A stretch of 64,000 bases of DNA from Thamnaconus septentrionalis (taxonomy: Eukaryota; Chordata; Actinopteri; Tetraodontiformes; Monacanthidae), in assembly GCA_009823395.1 (NCBI GenBank), contig CM020512.1, forward strand, positions 11,661,905 through 11,725,904, written 5' to 3'. Both the position numbers and the translations under genes were made by a program. The stretch's first letter is position 1. Each line of letters starts with the position of its first letter. The notes beneath the pieces were generated by a model that ran no database searches, was not told the DNA's origin, and was given only the letters and a program-made list of their open reading frames with translations. This document shows, one piece after another, positions 24,429 through 61,695 of this stretch.

Positions 24429-25203
24429 ATGAGCATGTGTGTCGTGTCTTACAACGCTCGTGTACTGCGTTTTGGCCATAGGGAAACTGATGAATGACGC
24501 CGGCTTGTTGTGGATAAACTGATGGACAAATGTGACGTTCTGTGTGTCCAGGAGACATTCCTTGCTAAACAAGACCTGGGATTACTTAATTGTATGCGCA
24601 GTGACTTTCGTGGCGCAGGCGAATCAACAAGTGACCTAAGTGCAAACCTTTCACGGGAGACAATTCCAGGGGGCGTGGCCACAATGTGATAATAAGATAA
24701 TCATTTTGAATGTCTATGTTCCATACGAGTGCATACAAAATGAGGACGCGCACCTTAGTAGATTGGCATTTATCGTGTCTTTTATTCAGGGCAATCCTTT
24801 TACTTGCAGCTATGTTGTTGGTGTTTTGAATGCTAATGCATCTGATGACAACTCTTATGTTTGGTAATCATTTAGTCCAGTTTTGTACAGACAGCGGATT
24901 GCGTTGATCTAGTGAGGTACTATTGCCAAATGACAGTTATACTTCCATTAGTGAGGCCTGGCACTCCATTTCATGGCTGGACCACTGTCTTTGCACTGTG
25001 GATGCCCATGACTCCATCGATACTTTAGAAATTGATTATGATTTGGCTACTATGGACCACATACCATTCTCTTTGGTGGTGAACAAAGGCTATATACCAG
25101 TGCTATTGTCTGTGGAAAATGACACTCATGTAGGGAAAATAGACTGGTCAAAACTGTCAAAGATTGACTGTGTAAAAAAAAAACTGCTGTTAAACGGTTT
25201 CTG
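24429..25203 (+). pseudogene. Non-LTR retrotransposon (LINE) endonuclease remnant
   Basis: Conceptual translation in shifting plus-strand frames gives an APE-type endonuclease: VVSYNARVLRFGH, then DVLCVQETFLAKQDLG, then IILNVYVPYECIQNEDAHLS, then FIQGNPFTCSYVVGVLNANA, then SWLDHCLCTVDAHDS and LATMDHIPFSLVV. The SYN, VQET, NVYVPYE and DH-P segments are the expected catalytic blocks in order. Several stops and frameshifts are present. The part between the IPGGVA segment and IILNVYV appears deleted, since the first follows the second by only a few residues where an endonuclease has a longer block. No reverse transcriptase follows, so this is a dead fragment. Confidence 0.85.
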
Positions 25204-26080
25204 AACTTCGCTGCTTAATTTACAACCAATGAAGAGAGACAGCAGAGTTGTTTTCACAAATATTTATTTCAACCGTTTGTAAAATTAGCAAGAACACATT
25301 TCCAGATGTACATTCTAATTGACTAACCCCCATTCAATTATCTGCAACAAAAATCTCAACTTTTTTTTTAATCATGTTAAAAAAAATCATAAAAATCTAA
25401 ATCTTTTTAAAAAGTAAATTGAAAGTTCGACTCGAAAAGACTCGAAAGAATCCTGAAGCCCGACAATGTAAAAGGACAAACGAGGAAAGACGAACATTCA
25501 AATAAATACATTTAGTACAAAATATCACACTCCAAAAATAGCAACACACGGACAAGAAATGCAAACCATGGTTGTTGTTTTTTTTAAACAGCAAATAATA
25601 AATAATCTACTACAACAGCACAACAAATGTCTGTTATTTATCAGCTTTGCTAAAAAATAAGGGCTTTGTTTCTACATGAAGGTTTTATTTTCTTTTACTT
25701 CATTGCTCTATTCGCTCTGTTTGTTAGTTTGTAGATATTGTTATCACTGTGACCCAAGTCATGTGATAGACTCATTCAGCTTAGCAGTGGGGCAGGGTTT
25801 GTTTGAGTTCGCAGACTCTCCACACACACAAGTATCCTGCGTTTATTTCTATGGTCAGAGGTTACAAAGAGACAGGGAATGTCACATTCACCTTGTATTA
25901 GCCCGACAACAGCTGTTTTTTTTTTTGTTTTTTTTAAACCTAATCTTTTAAAATTCCTTAAAACCAAGTCTGACCCGCAGAGACGTTAATTACCTGAGTG
26001 TTGTCAACAGTTCATAAAATATATATTTAAAAAAAAAAGACAAAGTCTTCATGCATTTGCCTCTGCTTGCCGTCTGCCCA
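25204..26080. other. AT-rich 3' flank of st14
   Basis: No coding sequence recognised. The right part is st14 3'UTR by position. Minus-strand AATAAA motifs occur near 25843 and 25684, either of which could end the transcript. Confidence 0.5.
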
Positions 26081-27347
26081 CTAGATGCCGCTGTTCTCCC
26101 TGATCCAGTCGCGGTACCTGGTGGACCTGGTGTAGACGCCGGGCTTGTTCCTGCGAGCGCAGCCGTCCCCCCAGCTCACCACACCGGCCAGGAAGACCCG
26201 CCCACTGGGGCTGGTGACGGACAGTGGGCCTCCGGAGTCGCCCTGCGTGCAGACATGTGACCGTGAGGTGACGTTTGCCGATGCCGAGTTACTACACGCG
26301 GCGGCGGCGGCAGCTACTCGTATTTGTCACCTGACAGGCGTCCACGCCTCCCTTAAGCACGCCGGCGCACAGCATCCCATCGGTGACCTCGTCGCTCATC
26401 AGACTCTTGCATACCGTGCTGTTGATAATCCGCACCTCTGCCTTCTGCAGGACGGAGGCGCGTTGACCTGGAGGACGCAGCGATCAGTAACCACTTCCTG
26501 TTTCCTATGATGGACTGTGTGCTTGCGCCGTCGGCGCCGCCACTCACCTCCCTCCCTGACGGCGCCCCAGCCGGTGATCCAGGCCTCGCGGCCTGGCGGG
26601 AAGTCGTAGGTGGGCGAGGGCAGACAGATGGGCCAGATGTTCTGGTTGAGGGTGACGTTGGCGTCCAGCTCCATAAGGGCGATGTCGTTGTCGTAGCTCC
26701 GGCGGTCGTAGCGCGGGTGGGCGATGATCCGCCTCACCTTCCTCCTCACTGTCCACTCATTGGTCTGACTCTGCACCAGCAGGCCCAGGAGGGCCTCCCA
26801 TTGGTCGGCCTGCGAGAACCTGCACGGAAGCCAGACGTCAAGTTGAAGACAGTTCAAGTGGCAGCGTGCTAGCAGTCGGCCAGTTGCGAACAGCTAGCAC
26901 AATTCACCGTGGCCTGCACCAGCGCCAGTTCATGACTCCTACTTGTTGGGCCCGTTGTCCTGGATGCAGTGAGCCGCCGTCACCAGCCAGCGGTTGCTCA
27001 GCACCGACGCCCCGCACACGTGACCCATCCCAGGGACCTGGAGGCTGACCTGCCAAGGCCACTCCCCCTCTCGGGACGCCTGCCCGCCCACGATACGGGA
27101 GCTCCGGTACGGCCTCGTCCCACACTCTGAACACAAGACGGTATCAATACAGGTTCGGAGGGGTGCAATAGTTAGGTGTGTGTGTGTGTGTGTGTGTGTG
27201 TGCACGCGCTACACGTACGACAGGTGTCCTCGTCCGAGCCGTCCTCGCAGTCGGGCTCTCCGTCACACTCGGGGTTCAGTTTGCTGATGCAGTGTCCGTT
27301 CCTGCAGCGGAACGTGAACTCTGAACACTGCTGCAGCACCAGAGCTG

Positions 27348-27420
<73 letters not shown>

Positions 27421-30400
27421 TCAGTGTCACATGACCAGAACAGAATGTTTGGGGATATTTTATTATTATTTCAGCTCTAATAAACTACAGAAGATTTCAG
27501 AAAGTCTTGCTAACCAAAAAATAAATAAATAAATAAATAGATTGAACTTCAGACAAGTCGAAGTGTGAACACTGAGGCGTCCTCATGTCTCTTACACTTC
27601 TCGCAGCGGGATTCGTCCGAGCCGTCCCTGCAGTCGTCCCTGCCGTCGCAGTGCAGCCTCTCCGGCACACAGCGTCCGTTCCTGCAGGAAAACTCTCTGG
27701 GTTTGCACGCCACTGCCATGGAGAAGGAGAAGGAGAGGAGAGAGAGAACACGTTCCTGAGAGAGGCGCTTCCTTCTACGGGAACAGTAGAAGCGGAGCAG
27801 CTAGTTTGGCTACCACAGTTCTCCTCGTCCGTGTTGTCTCCGCAGTCGTCCAGGCCGTCGCACTCCCAGAAGCGAGGCTTGCAGCGGCCGTTGCCGCACT
27901 TCATCTGAGAGGCCTCGCACTCTGCAAACGCACACAGCGACGACGTCCATCAAAAGCTGCTCCCCACGCTGTCCGCGGCCTGAACTTGTACCTGTGGGGG
28001 GACTCACTGCAGTTGTCCTCGTCGCTGCCATCGCCGCAGTCGTTCCAACCGTCGCACTGCAGCGTCTTGTTGAGGCACAAGTTGTTGCTGCACCGGAACC
28101 TTCCCGGACAAGCTGATCAATCAGAAAGCAGAATTCCAGAATCAGCCGCCTGCCTGCTTGCCTGCCTGCTTGCCTGCCTCTAAGGTTCTCCAACGCCAGG
28201 TCAGAACTCTGGTAAAACTCTTACGGTTGTTGGGGACGAAGGTTTCGTACTCTGCGGTGAAGCCCTGGTGCACGTGGGAGGAGTCTGAGCGGAACTTGAT
28301 GGTCATGGTGTTGCTGCTGCTGGTGACCACCGTGTTCTCAGGCTTCCTGCCACACAGCCTGCAGAAGCAGAGTTAGAGACACATTCAGTCTGTAGCTGTT
28401 CCTTCTAGGCTCAGTCAGCAGGTTGACCTGTCATTGTGACATCACCCACTGTCTTTTTGCGAAATCTCACCTTTCATTGTTCACCTCCACACGGTCACGA
28501 GAACACTGGTCGCTGTCGTTTCCCAGGAAGAACTTGCTGAACTGAACTTTCACAAACCTGTCCTTTGGTGCCTGGCAGAAAAAAGGTTGAAAATCCATTC
28601 TCAGACTGAGTGAAGAAGACTCCTCAACTCCTCGACTTCTGCAGCTTCAAGCAGCCACAGTTTATATTTTGGCCACACGGGGGCAGCATCATTCCGCAGT
28701 GATGTTTTTCCAGTTTTCCAGTTGCAACAAGTACAAAATTCCATCCATCCATCCCTTTTCAATACCCGCTTCCTCCTAAGCTCAGCTTACTCAACTCACA
28801 TACACACTTACAGACATTTACATTTAGAGTTTCTAATTTCCATGCAAAAATATGCCTTTAAAATAAACCAACGAGTGAAGTCACCTCAATATTCCAGGTG
28901 CAGGTCATCTTTGGAGGATAATTGGAGGGGAAGAAGGGTGAGGAAAAGTAGCCTTTGTCCCCACTCAGAGTCCCGCCGCACTCTGTAGCAACCGCAAGAA
29001 AAAACGTCAAACTAAGAAGACAAGACTCCACCGAACCATCTGATCCATCCTCACACCAGTTTGCTCTTCTAAAAAAAAAAAAAGCATCGGAGCTGATGAG
29101 TACTTTGCTGCGTCAGTGGGATCTGGGAGTAGTTGGCCCTGAAGCCGGGGAAGTTCTTCTCCTCGTTGGTCATCAGCATCAGCAGCAGGACGTTCCCGGA
29201 CGACAGGAAGGACAGGGACTCATGGGGGTAACCACACTGTCTGCAGGGGACACACAGTGGCATCAGAGAGACTATTTAGCTCACGACTTACTCACGGCAG
29301 CGTGGGAGACCACGACTCACTCGGACAGCAGCTTGTCCTCGATGGGAGCCAACGAGTCGTAGATCCGGATGAAGTCTCGCTGGCAGTCCTCTTCCAGGAT
29401 CAGGGTGTGGAAGTCCAGGCGGACCCGGTTGCCCGGCTTGGCCCTCAGCAGCCACTGCAGTTTCACGTTGGGCGGGTAGGAGGAGCCTGGGAAGCCCGGA
29501 GACTGGACCACGCCCTCCTGGCTGACGTGGATGTTGAAGGACTTCTTCACTGTGGGCAGGAAATAAAAAAAAAAAACGCAAATCAAAAAAAGTACCAGGA
29601 GTTGACCGGAGGGCCGAGCTGTACGGTTCCTACCGCGGGCGGAGTCTCTGGTCATACGCGGGTCCACAGCTGTTGACACAAAGCGACAAAAAAAAACAAA
29701 ACAGCTGGTTAGTGCCAGACGGTGGTCAGGAGGGGGAGTTATGTAGATCCGTGTGGAGCTCTGACCTCTGGAGACCACGCTGCTGACGCTCAGAGGGTTT
29801 TTGGGTCGCAGCATGATTCGGCCCTGCCGGCCCTGCTGAGCCTCGGCCTGCTGCTGCTCCTCCTGCTGCTGCTGCTGCTGCTGCTGCTCCATTGCCTCGT
29901 CCAGCGACCCCTGCTGGGAGGCGTGGACGTCGAACTCCGACTGGTAGTACGCCACCACGCCACCATCTGACGCCTCGCTGCGCGCACAACAACAACAAAC
30001 GATCTCCATTTACTTCTTGCTCACAGTGTCGCACCTACTGACTGTATACAGAGGTGGGCGGAGTCATTGTGACGTCAACGGTTCTGAACCTGTGGGGTTG
30101 GTTTTCACGGCCGACGGCGCCGCCAGTCACTTTAGCCCCGCCCACAAATTGACTGACATTTTTACTCAAAATCAGACCAAACGGATGTGAGAGCCGATTG
30201 GCTGAATTGTGTTTCCTGGCGATTTAGACCAACAGAAAACATTGTAACCACTTTGTAACAGTGTGACCACAGGGCTCCTCCCCCTTATTGACAACCGGTC
30301 ATCTTTAGTCTTTTTGCACCCTGCTGGCCAAACCATAGACGGCAGGTTCTCGCTTTTCACACAGTGTGCGCTCAAGCTTCTGGAAATCAGCCCTTTGTGA

Positions 30401-32779
30401 TGTCACAAGCAGCACTGATACCTGGAGTCTGAGGTGAAAGGAAATGATGAATAGCGGCAGAGGACAACAGCATTGAAAAACGCCACTTCCTGGGCTATTG
30501 TCTTGCTTTGGAAGCATCTTGAATCTGATTGGCCAGAGCAGGTTGACGTCGGTTTGGCTTTTTTTTTTTTTTAGTGATGATGATTGGGTTTTACTGTCCA
30601 ATGACAAGTGACGCAAGTCCAACTGTATTTTTCTGCATTGGACAAGCTGTGACATCATGGAGGGATGGGGCTTGTACCTGAAGGCCTGGACGGTGGAGCC
30701 TTTAAAGGCTTTGGCCAGAACCGAGTTTTTGGAGTAAATCAGTTTCAGCTGAAAGATAAAAAAAAAAAAAAAAAAATCATAAACAATACATTTTTATTTG
30801 AAAAGAATATATTAATAAATGAGGACAGGATACAGCAGCTCATTCCCAAGGCCCTCCTCACCTGCCGATCGACCAGCGAGGCCAGCCGTCTGAACTGAGA
30901 ACTGTCCTGGTCCTCATAGTCCGGCAGGAAGGGCTGGTCGCTGATGCCCATGGCGCCGATGTAGAGCTTCTTCACTCTCACGTCACTGCGAACTGCAGAT
31001 AGGGGTCACAGTCCAGCCTCGTTACAGACCAAACTCTAGCACGATTCCTCACATTTTCACTCGCTGCTAGCTAACTCTGGTTCTTTTGGCTTTTGGGCCT
31101 GTTTGCTGTGAGACATATATAGCACTACTTCCTGTGTCAAAATAAAATGTCACATGTTTTTTTAGCTTCTTTAATATCAGTGTGCTAATCTCATAAAAGA
31201 TTGTCCGGCTCTGAGTCTGATGTTTGCGCACTGACAACGACACTAGCGTTTAAATAAAGTTTTAATGAAGTGCAGCTCACGGTGGAAGTGCCACACCAGC
31301 AGGCCGGTCAGCAGCGCCACGCAGACCGCCGCCAGCAGGAGGCCCAGGCCCATCCACAGCCTCTTCGTGCGGCCAGGTTTCTTCTCCAGGCGTCTGGAGT
31401 CGGTGGCCGGCAGGAACTGAAGGCCTGACTCCCACTCATCCCCCTGCTGGATGGATGAGACAAAGGAAAGGACAGGACAGCACCTGATGGGTAACATGTT
31501 TACTTTTCCTCCTGGTCCAAACTTGCAGTACAAGCAGTTGGATCGTTGGGATTTGAAATCCAATCCTGGAGACCTCCTGCGGTGAATGTTGACGATCAAA
31601 ACACACCGCAGTGACCGACAACGCTGATCCGAGGTCAGGAGATCTGAGTGACTGTGTTCGATTCCTTCACGGAACTGGCAGCCGCTACTGTTTACAGCTG
31701 GCACGCTGTTCCATGTCTTATGTCATGGTGACTGGAGTGAAAAGAACTCTGGGAAGAGCCGTCATATGGAACCGGTTCCACCGAGTCGTCAGGGCGTTGC
31801 CTTGCCTCTGGAATGTTTGAGCAGTTCACCTGTAAGGTATCAGCAGCAGCGTGTTGTGTCCTGCTGTAGGTGTGTACACGCGTGCGCACACAGACACACA
31901 TCTACGCTCCGTCACCGCTAGCTCTGTGTCCAATTAGCTATAATAATGACACTATATGGTATATAGTGTCAACTATAACAAACTGCAATAAGGACCACTG
32001 CAAAAAGCCTATAGGTTAAAGTAAATTCCGAGATAATTCCCAAGTTAAATATTTATATCTATATTTTTTCTTTTATGATGCCACTAAGTAGGCTGTGCAC
32101 ATCCAGTCCTAGGATAACTCCGCCCCGGGAATATTCTCTTTATTTTGCATCCCTTTGGGAGTTCCTGAATTATTTCTCTCTCTTCTCTCTCATTTATACT
32201 ATATTTAATATATTCCAAGCCATTTAAAATAAGCAATTCATTATAATGACAACCTGTCACATTTCTTCCAATCATTCAACCTTTTGCTCGCTACAATGTT
32301 TACAGTTTATGTTAGTACATAAACAAAAACTTCAACTATCTTTCCCCCAACCGATGAATATTTTTTTAAACTGCGCTCTCCAATCTTTCCTGTGTCTGAG
32401 TCTGCTCATGAATTATCAGACTGATTTTAGCTTGACATCCATCCATCCATCCATCCATTTTCTATGCCCGCCTCCGCCTGCACTCAGGGTCGTCCAGGGT
32501 CTTCTGAAAGCCTAACCCAGCTGTCATGGGGGAAGGCAGGGTTACACCCTGGACAAGTTGATCAACAATCGTCACGTCACCACCATGCGTCAGAACCAAC
32601 AGAAGGTATCAACAGAACATGTTCTCTTCTCCTTTCCATTGTTTTCTAGTTTCTGTTTTCACTCTCAGCTGAAACCGCTGCCAACCCTGCGGGCGGTGGA
32701 GTCACGGCTCCGGGTCTCAGGTAGTGACTAAACTCACCTTTCCCAGCACGAACCTGCGTCCCGAGTCCAACGGATCCAT
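26081..32779 (-). CDS. st14: Matriptase, type II transmembrane serine protease
   Basis: Epithelial cell-surface protease with trypsin-like specificity. Nineteen coding exons assemble in phase: 32738-32779, 31281-31443, 30862-30992, 30678-30748, 29766-29977, 29634-29669, 29321-29549, 29104-29240, 28885-28982, 28471-28571, 28225-28358, 28008-28112, 27814-27921, 27596-27712, 27219-27344, 26943-27126, 26548-26819, 26331-26467, 26081-26242. The product is 854 aa (human ST14 is 855). Order: cytoplasmic tail; signal-anchor about 43-65; SEA domain about 73-190 with a cleavage-like GGVVAYY; two CUB domains (about 219-340, 341-451); four LDL-receptor class A modules (452-603, one per exon); and the protease. 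The activation site is R614|IVGG, and the triad is His656 (TAAHC), Asp710 (DNDIAL), Ser804 (GDSGGP). Asp798, six residues before the serine, predicts cleavage after Lys/Arg. Oddity: a glutamine-rich insert inside the SEA region. LDLa4 exon 15 is flanked by (CA)/(TG) tracts. Confidence 0.96.
27175..27202. repeat. (TG)n tract in st14 intron 15
   Basis: TG repeat on the plus strand, so the st14 pre-mRNA has (CA)n about 17 nt downstream of the exon 15 donor. The whole intron (27127-27218) is only 92 bases. Confidence 0.95.
27350..27415. repeat. (CA)n tract in st14 intron 14
   Basis: CA repeat on the plus strand, so the st14 pre-mRNA has (GU)n ending a few nucleotides before the exon 15 acceptor, where a pyrimidine tract would normally lie. 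Confidence 0.95.
28738..28850. repeat. CATCC-headed dispersed repeat fragment in st14 intron 9
   Basis: Begins CCATCCATCCATCCC followed by CAATACCCGCTTCCTCC and ends near TTTAGAGTTTCTAATTTCCA, matching parts of the copy at 10630-10866. Confidence 0.7.
29826..29893 (-). repeat. CAG-rich coding repeat in st14 exon 5 (poly-Gln)
   Basis: Encodes eight Gln, Glu-Glu, three Gln and further Gln residues, about 167-188 of matriptase, within the C-terminal half of the SEA domain. The corresponding human segment is an acidic/basic helix without a Gln run. The repeat is in frame. Confidence 0.9.
32438..32560. repeat. CATCC-headed dispersed repeat fragment in st14 intron 1
   Basis: CATCCATCCATCCATCC followed by CCTGCACTCAGGGTCG and ACACCCTGGACAAGTTG, the same family as 3878-3990. 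Confidence 0.75.
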
Positions 32780-35700
32780 TTTTTTTTTGTTTTGCTCGAA
32801 CTCTCTGCTCTGTGTCGTCAGGTTCTTCTTCTTCGTTTCCTTCTCGCCTCTTACAGTCCGCGAGTCACCGCCGCAGTGGCATCTTAACGACGACAGGTGA
32901 GCGGAGACAGGTGTTGTGTTGTTTCTGGTTTCTGGTCGGTTGCGAGCAGAAACAACACAAACGGCTCTAAATTCGTCGCGAGTGTCGGGTCGTGGGGACC
33001 GAACAGGAAAAAAAAGGCCGTGGAAGTTTCGATTGGTTCCGAAGCGGAACGGAGTTTCGGCGACCAGGACCAGGAACCTGTCGGTCGGCGGACGGAGGAG
33101 GACGAAAGTGATGGGGGAGGAGCCGCACCTGCTGTCCCATGATGCATCGCTTGCGCTTCAAAAATCTCCTTCCAGATAAAGTAGCAGTTTTTGATGGAAC
33201 ACCAACTGGCCCCCCAAAGCAGATAGACGAACCAACTAAACTTATGTAATAATAATAATACTACTACTACTACTACTATAATACTACTAATAATAATAAT
33301 AATAATAATAATAATGGGAAAGTGGTGTTGTCACTCTTAAATCCGAAAACCGTGATACGGTATCACTCAACACAAGTCAGTGTGTTCACATTAACTTGTA
33401 AAAAAAACTATCTACACTACATAGTTTTAGACTATTTAGCCGCGCGCTAATTTTATGCTAATATAGCAGCACATCATCTCTCCGTCGTTTCAAACGACCT
33501 GACGTGACGCCTCTGAGGTAACTAAACCACACGGCATCTTGTTTTGTTACACATTTATACTTCTGAACGATTTGCAATCTAAATGCTAGACGCTAGAGGT
33601 CGCTGTTCCATCACAGTCCTGTGTAGCGACCCGCCGGGCCTTGCTCTCAGGCTACGTCCCGAGGACCAGGACACATCTGGAGGACCAGGCTACATTCTGA
33701 TAAAAAGGCAGCACTGTGTGACCTTCAGGCAGAAAAAACAAAAACAAATATCCAGACCTTCAGGTTTCCGTTGTCTTTATTAGTGGAATGGAATATACAC
33801 CTCTGTGCTTTAATGCTGTTTTCTCCTCCTCTCTGCCCACCGCACGCGCGCGCTCAGTGAGGGTTTTTTTTGTTTATTCTTTTATTATTATTTTTTTACG
33901 TCACTGTCCATCAGTTCACTGGACTGCTGCTCTTCAGCAGGAGATGGATGAGCTAAAGATCAGCCCACGCAGGCTTTTGTTAAACCACGTGTGGCATGAA
34001 GATGGGAAAAAAAAATAATAATAATGGCGAATCCTAAAAAGAGAAAAGAAAAAAAAAAATCTGCTACACTGATCCGTTGATTTTTTTTTTTTTCCTCCAA
34101 ACTGCTGGTTTGACCTGTCAGACCATCGTGATTGGCGGCTGATGGGTCACATGACGCAGTCTGGAGCCGTGAAAAACAGAAAAAAAAAAAAAACCTCTTC
34201 AGTTTGACACGATGTGATCGACCACTGTCGCTGTTCCTGCTACATCAGTGGTCAGTTTTCAGTCCCCACTGATCGCTGAGCTCGACCAATGGGCTGAAGG
34301 CAAATTTACCCCCTGCCTTCCCCCACACCACTCCCTCCAATAATCTTAGAGAGGTCACATGATGCATAAAATATCAACAACAGATGTCAAAAAGCTACAA
34401 ACAGTGTGAACTTCCCGCGTTAACATAGAAAAATAACAACTTTTTGGATTCTTGAAGGTACAATGAAAACATTTTTAACGCTTAATGATGCACATTTTTT
34501 TAAAAGAAGAGAAAAGTTAAGCATAAAGAGCCAAAACACACAAGTGTGTACACAGAGAAACAGAATGACAACAACACAAATTCAGTTTTGCAGGTAGGTT
34601 GTTGGCGCTGTCGGGTCACTTTTACCTTCATCATCCCAACAAATGTGTAAAAATGCTTTTTGTTCAGCAGATAAGGACGTTGGTTCTAAAATTCAAGTTT
34701 GCGGGAAGTTTGATGTGCTGCGTCAAATCTTACCAAAAATATTCTCAGTTTGATTTCATAAAGACAGTTAACAAGCTCATCAGAACCTAAATACAGACTT
34801 TATCGTGTTTATGAACTTAGCTTCAAACAAGGCAAACCGGGCTTCAAACTGGGCCTTAATTTGACTACTTTATCAATTCTAATTTATGTACACGTATTTT
34901 GCAAATGTAATTAATTGATTAAGTTCATAGCATAAGTTGTTTTTTGTTTTGTTTTCTTAAAAAAAACTGTATTTATTTTAAATTAAGTAAATAAAACGTC
35001 AATGGAAGAATAGAGGCTGAATGGGAGCCACAGCTAGACAACAACAACAACAAAAACAACAATAACACAAGAGGTCCCGGCATCAGGAAGTGAAGTTTCA
35101 AAAGTGGAGCAGAGTCTCGGTCCAGTGAACCGACGGTTCCAACAGTTTCTCTCTCAGCCGCAGGAGAAAACAGGTAAAATACCTATAACGGTATCCATGC
35201 ATATTTGTGACTGCTCGTTATACAAACACACACACACACGCGCGCACGCACACACACACACACACGCACGCACACACACACACACACATACACGCACGCG
35301 CTCAGACTTTGCATTCTGGCGAGGAACATGCCGGAATGATTTTTTTTTTTTTTTTTTCTTAAGATCTGTTTTCTTTTTTTTTCTTTTTTATTTCCTCTAA
35401 ACTTTTCTGTGGTGCAAACACTCCTCATGAAAATGGGGTTGGGAGGGGGAGGGCTCAAGGAGAAAGAATCAATCAATGGCTGAGAGGAGAGAAAAAAACA
35501 GGAGTCGTCATGCAAAAGAACGGATGAGAATTTTTTTTTTTCTATTCCCCCATCGTGTCGATTATTTTTCTCTTTTTCTGGGATGCGCTTGATAGGTTCC
35601 TATGGTCAGCAATGCTACTTCTACCGGACGAGGCTCATGCACGGAGGGATGCCGGGTACGACTGTCACCTCCTTTTTTTTTAAACCGAAGGGGGCGGGGG

Positions 35701-37781
35701 GTTTCAGGATTGGACTGGAAGATGCAAGTGAAAGTTTATGATACAAAATATGTTACAGTATGTACGTCTCTGTCTCCACGTCCGTCTGTCACTCGCCCTC
35801 GCTGTTAACTGGTGGAGAGGGAACGCAGCGGCAAAATGCTAACTGCTAGTCGCGTGAATTCCAAATGCGTGCACATGCGTGAGTCCAGCGGCAACACATG
35901 GATGTGTCTTGATGTCAATTTTTTTTTTGTTGTTGTTGAGTTTGCGTTCTGTGTAATTTATTTTTGTGCTAGCTCTGGCATTTTAAGCTAGTTAAAAAAA
36001 AACAAAAAAACATGCAAAACAAAAATGTTTATGAAGCAAAGATTGAAGATCGAGGAAAACTCCAAACAAGTCTTTAGTTTTACAGAAATCGAGTCACGGT
36101 CCGTCCAATTATAACTCGTGGGTTGACTTTTCCGACTTCCAAACTGCACAAGTCATCAGAGACGCCCCCTGTTGTCCGAATTTCTGGTTGGACATTCAAC
36201 ATGAAAAATGTGACCTTCTGTGAACATTCAAAAGTTGTACATGACACTTAACTGGTGGTATCATTACACCCGTCATACCGTTGGTATTAACCTGCAGACG
36301 CATCGATATTACTGCTTCTAGCAGTCAAGCTTAGCACCACAAGTTGCTTAGCTTTTTTTTAATTAGCTAATAAGTACTAACTACGTAGTCACTCAGTGCT
36401 AACCAGTGCTAAACGCTTCTCCAGTGATCATTGGGTTTAAGTTTTGTGTGAATGGGATCATTTCTCACCGCCGTACCAAGACTGTAAAGACGTTTACGTG
36501 TGAACATCTGGACTGAAAATGTTCCTACCCAGAGTGCACCTCATCGGGACAAATGTGATTTTACATAATTCACATTACGTCATCATGATTATTATTAGTA
36601 GTAGTATTTTTGGCGCTGCGTTCCCCCTCAGTTGTTAAATCTATTGCAGAATACTTGTCGCGCTCTCTGAAAAGATCACGGAACAAAAGGAATTCTAAGT
36701 TGCTTTACATTTGGTTCCCTGCGATGAGTACTGTCATGGATTGTTTTTTTTTTTTCATAACACACACACTATTATTATTATTACTGTTATTCTGTTCATT
36801 TGAAGATGCTATTTTCCTGCTCGTTGTAATGTTGCATATTTCTGAAAAGTAAAAGGCTTTCGTTCCTCGTCCCACTGAAAACACTTCCCGAGCTACAGCC
36901 AGACCGGACCAGTGCGGCTCAGGCCTCGTGGATCCACCATCTCCTCCTCACACGCCCCCTTCGTTAGAAGCTCCGACCTCCCGGACCTAGAGGTCCGAAC
37001 AGTGTTCGGGCTCAACTTTGGAGTCCAGGTCCAGGTCCTCTCTTCCATTATCTTTTTGTGTCCTTTTAAAGCGGAACGGTTCTGTCTCAGAATCAGTCCA
37101 CATGTTGAAAGTGTGAGCTGAACAAAGTTGTCTTCCCTTCTCTTTACCTTTTCTCTACAGTAGGGCCATAAAGGTTCTGAGGTTGGAATCAGTCTGGTCC
37201 ACGGTGGTGGACACTGGATGCAGTGAGTTGACCCATTTCAAGGCGTCAGCATCCAGCTGAACAACATCGAACCAGGCGACTGAAGCTGCTGGAACTTCTT
37301 GCTTGTGACGTCGACGCAACCAAAACTTCTGAAGTCGCGTGAGGACTTACAACGAGACTTTTCTGTCAAAGGACAAAAGTCGTGGAGCCACTAGGAGTCC
37401 TTCTCCCGGAGAGTCTTTCCATGAACCGAGTCCTCCCCAAACTTTGTGCAAACGGGTTTGTGCGGGGGAGGCGAGCAGCAGGTATTGGAACCCAAGATGC
37501 ATGAAGGTCGTGACTTCTGACAGCTTGCTAAACGTGCCGGACTGCGCAGCTCCGGCCTCGGTCGGTACCTCCGTCCGGAGGAGCGGTGAGCGTAAGTTAA
37601 GGAGACCAGCTGCACTGGAAGGATCCGCCCGAGTGATCTCGGCCAGCTGCGCCCACAATCGGAGGCTGACGGGACGCTTACAGTTCTCGGGGCGAGGAGG
37701 AGGGGGGAGGGCGTAGGAGGAGGGGAGGAGCTAGTAGAAGGTGGGGCTAGGAGGAGGAAGTGGGGCAGGCCAGGTCAAAGG
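32780..37781. other. st14 5' flank and probable long kcnd1 3'UTR
   Basis: No coding exon recognised. The section 32780-33180 is the st14 5' leader/promoter by position. The AT-rich remainder up to the kcnd1 stop codon could be a long kcnd1 3'UTR; a minus-strand AATAAA at 33776-33781 is a candidate end, about 4 kb past the stop. Simple repeats include (TAA/TAC)n at 33248-33315 and a broken (CA)n at 35225-35293. Confidence 0.45.

Positions 37782-61695
<23,914 letters not shown>

Noticed and set aside
24449..24682. Minus-strand 77-aa frame
   Set aside because: Antisense to the retrotransposon endonuclease remnant, which is the meaningful reading.
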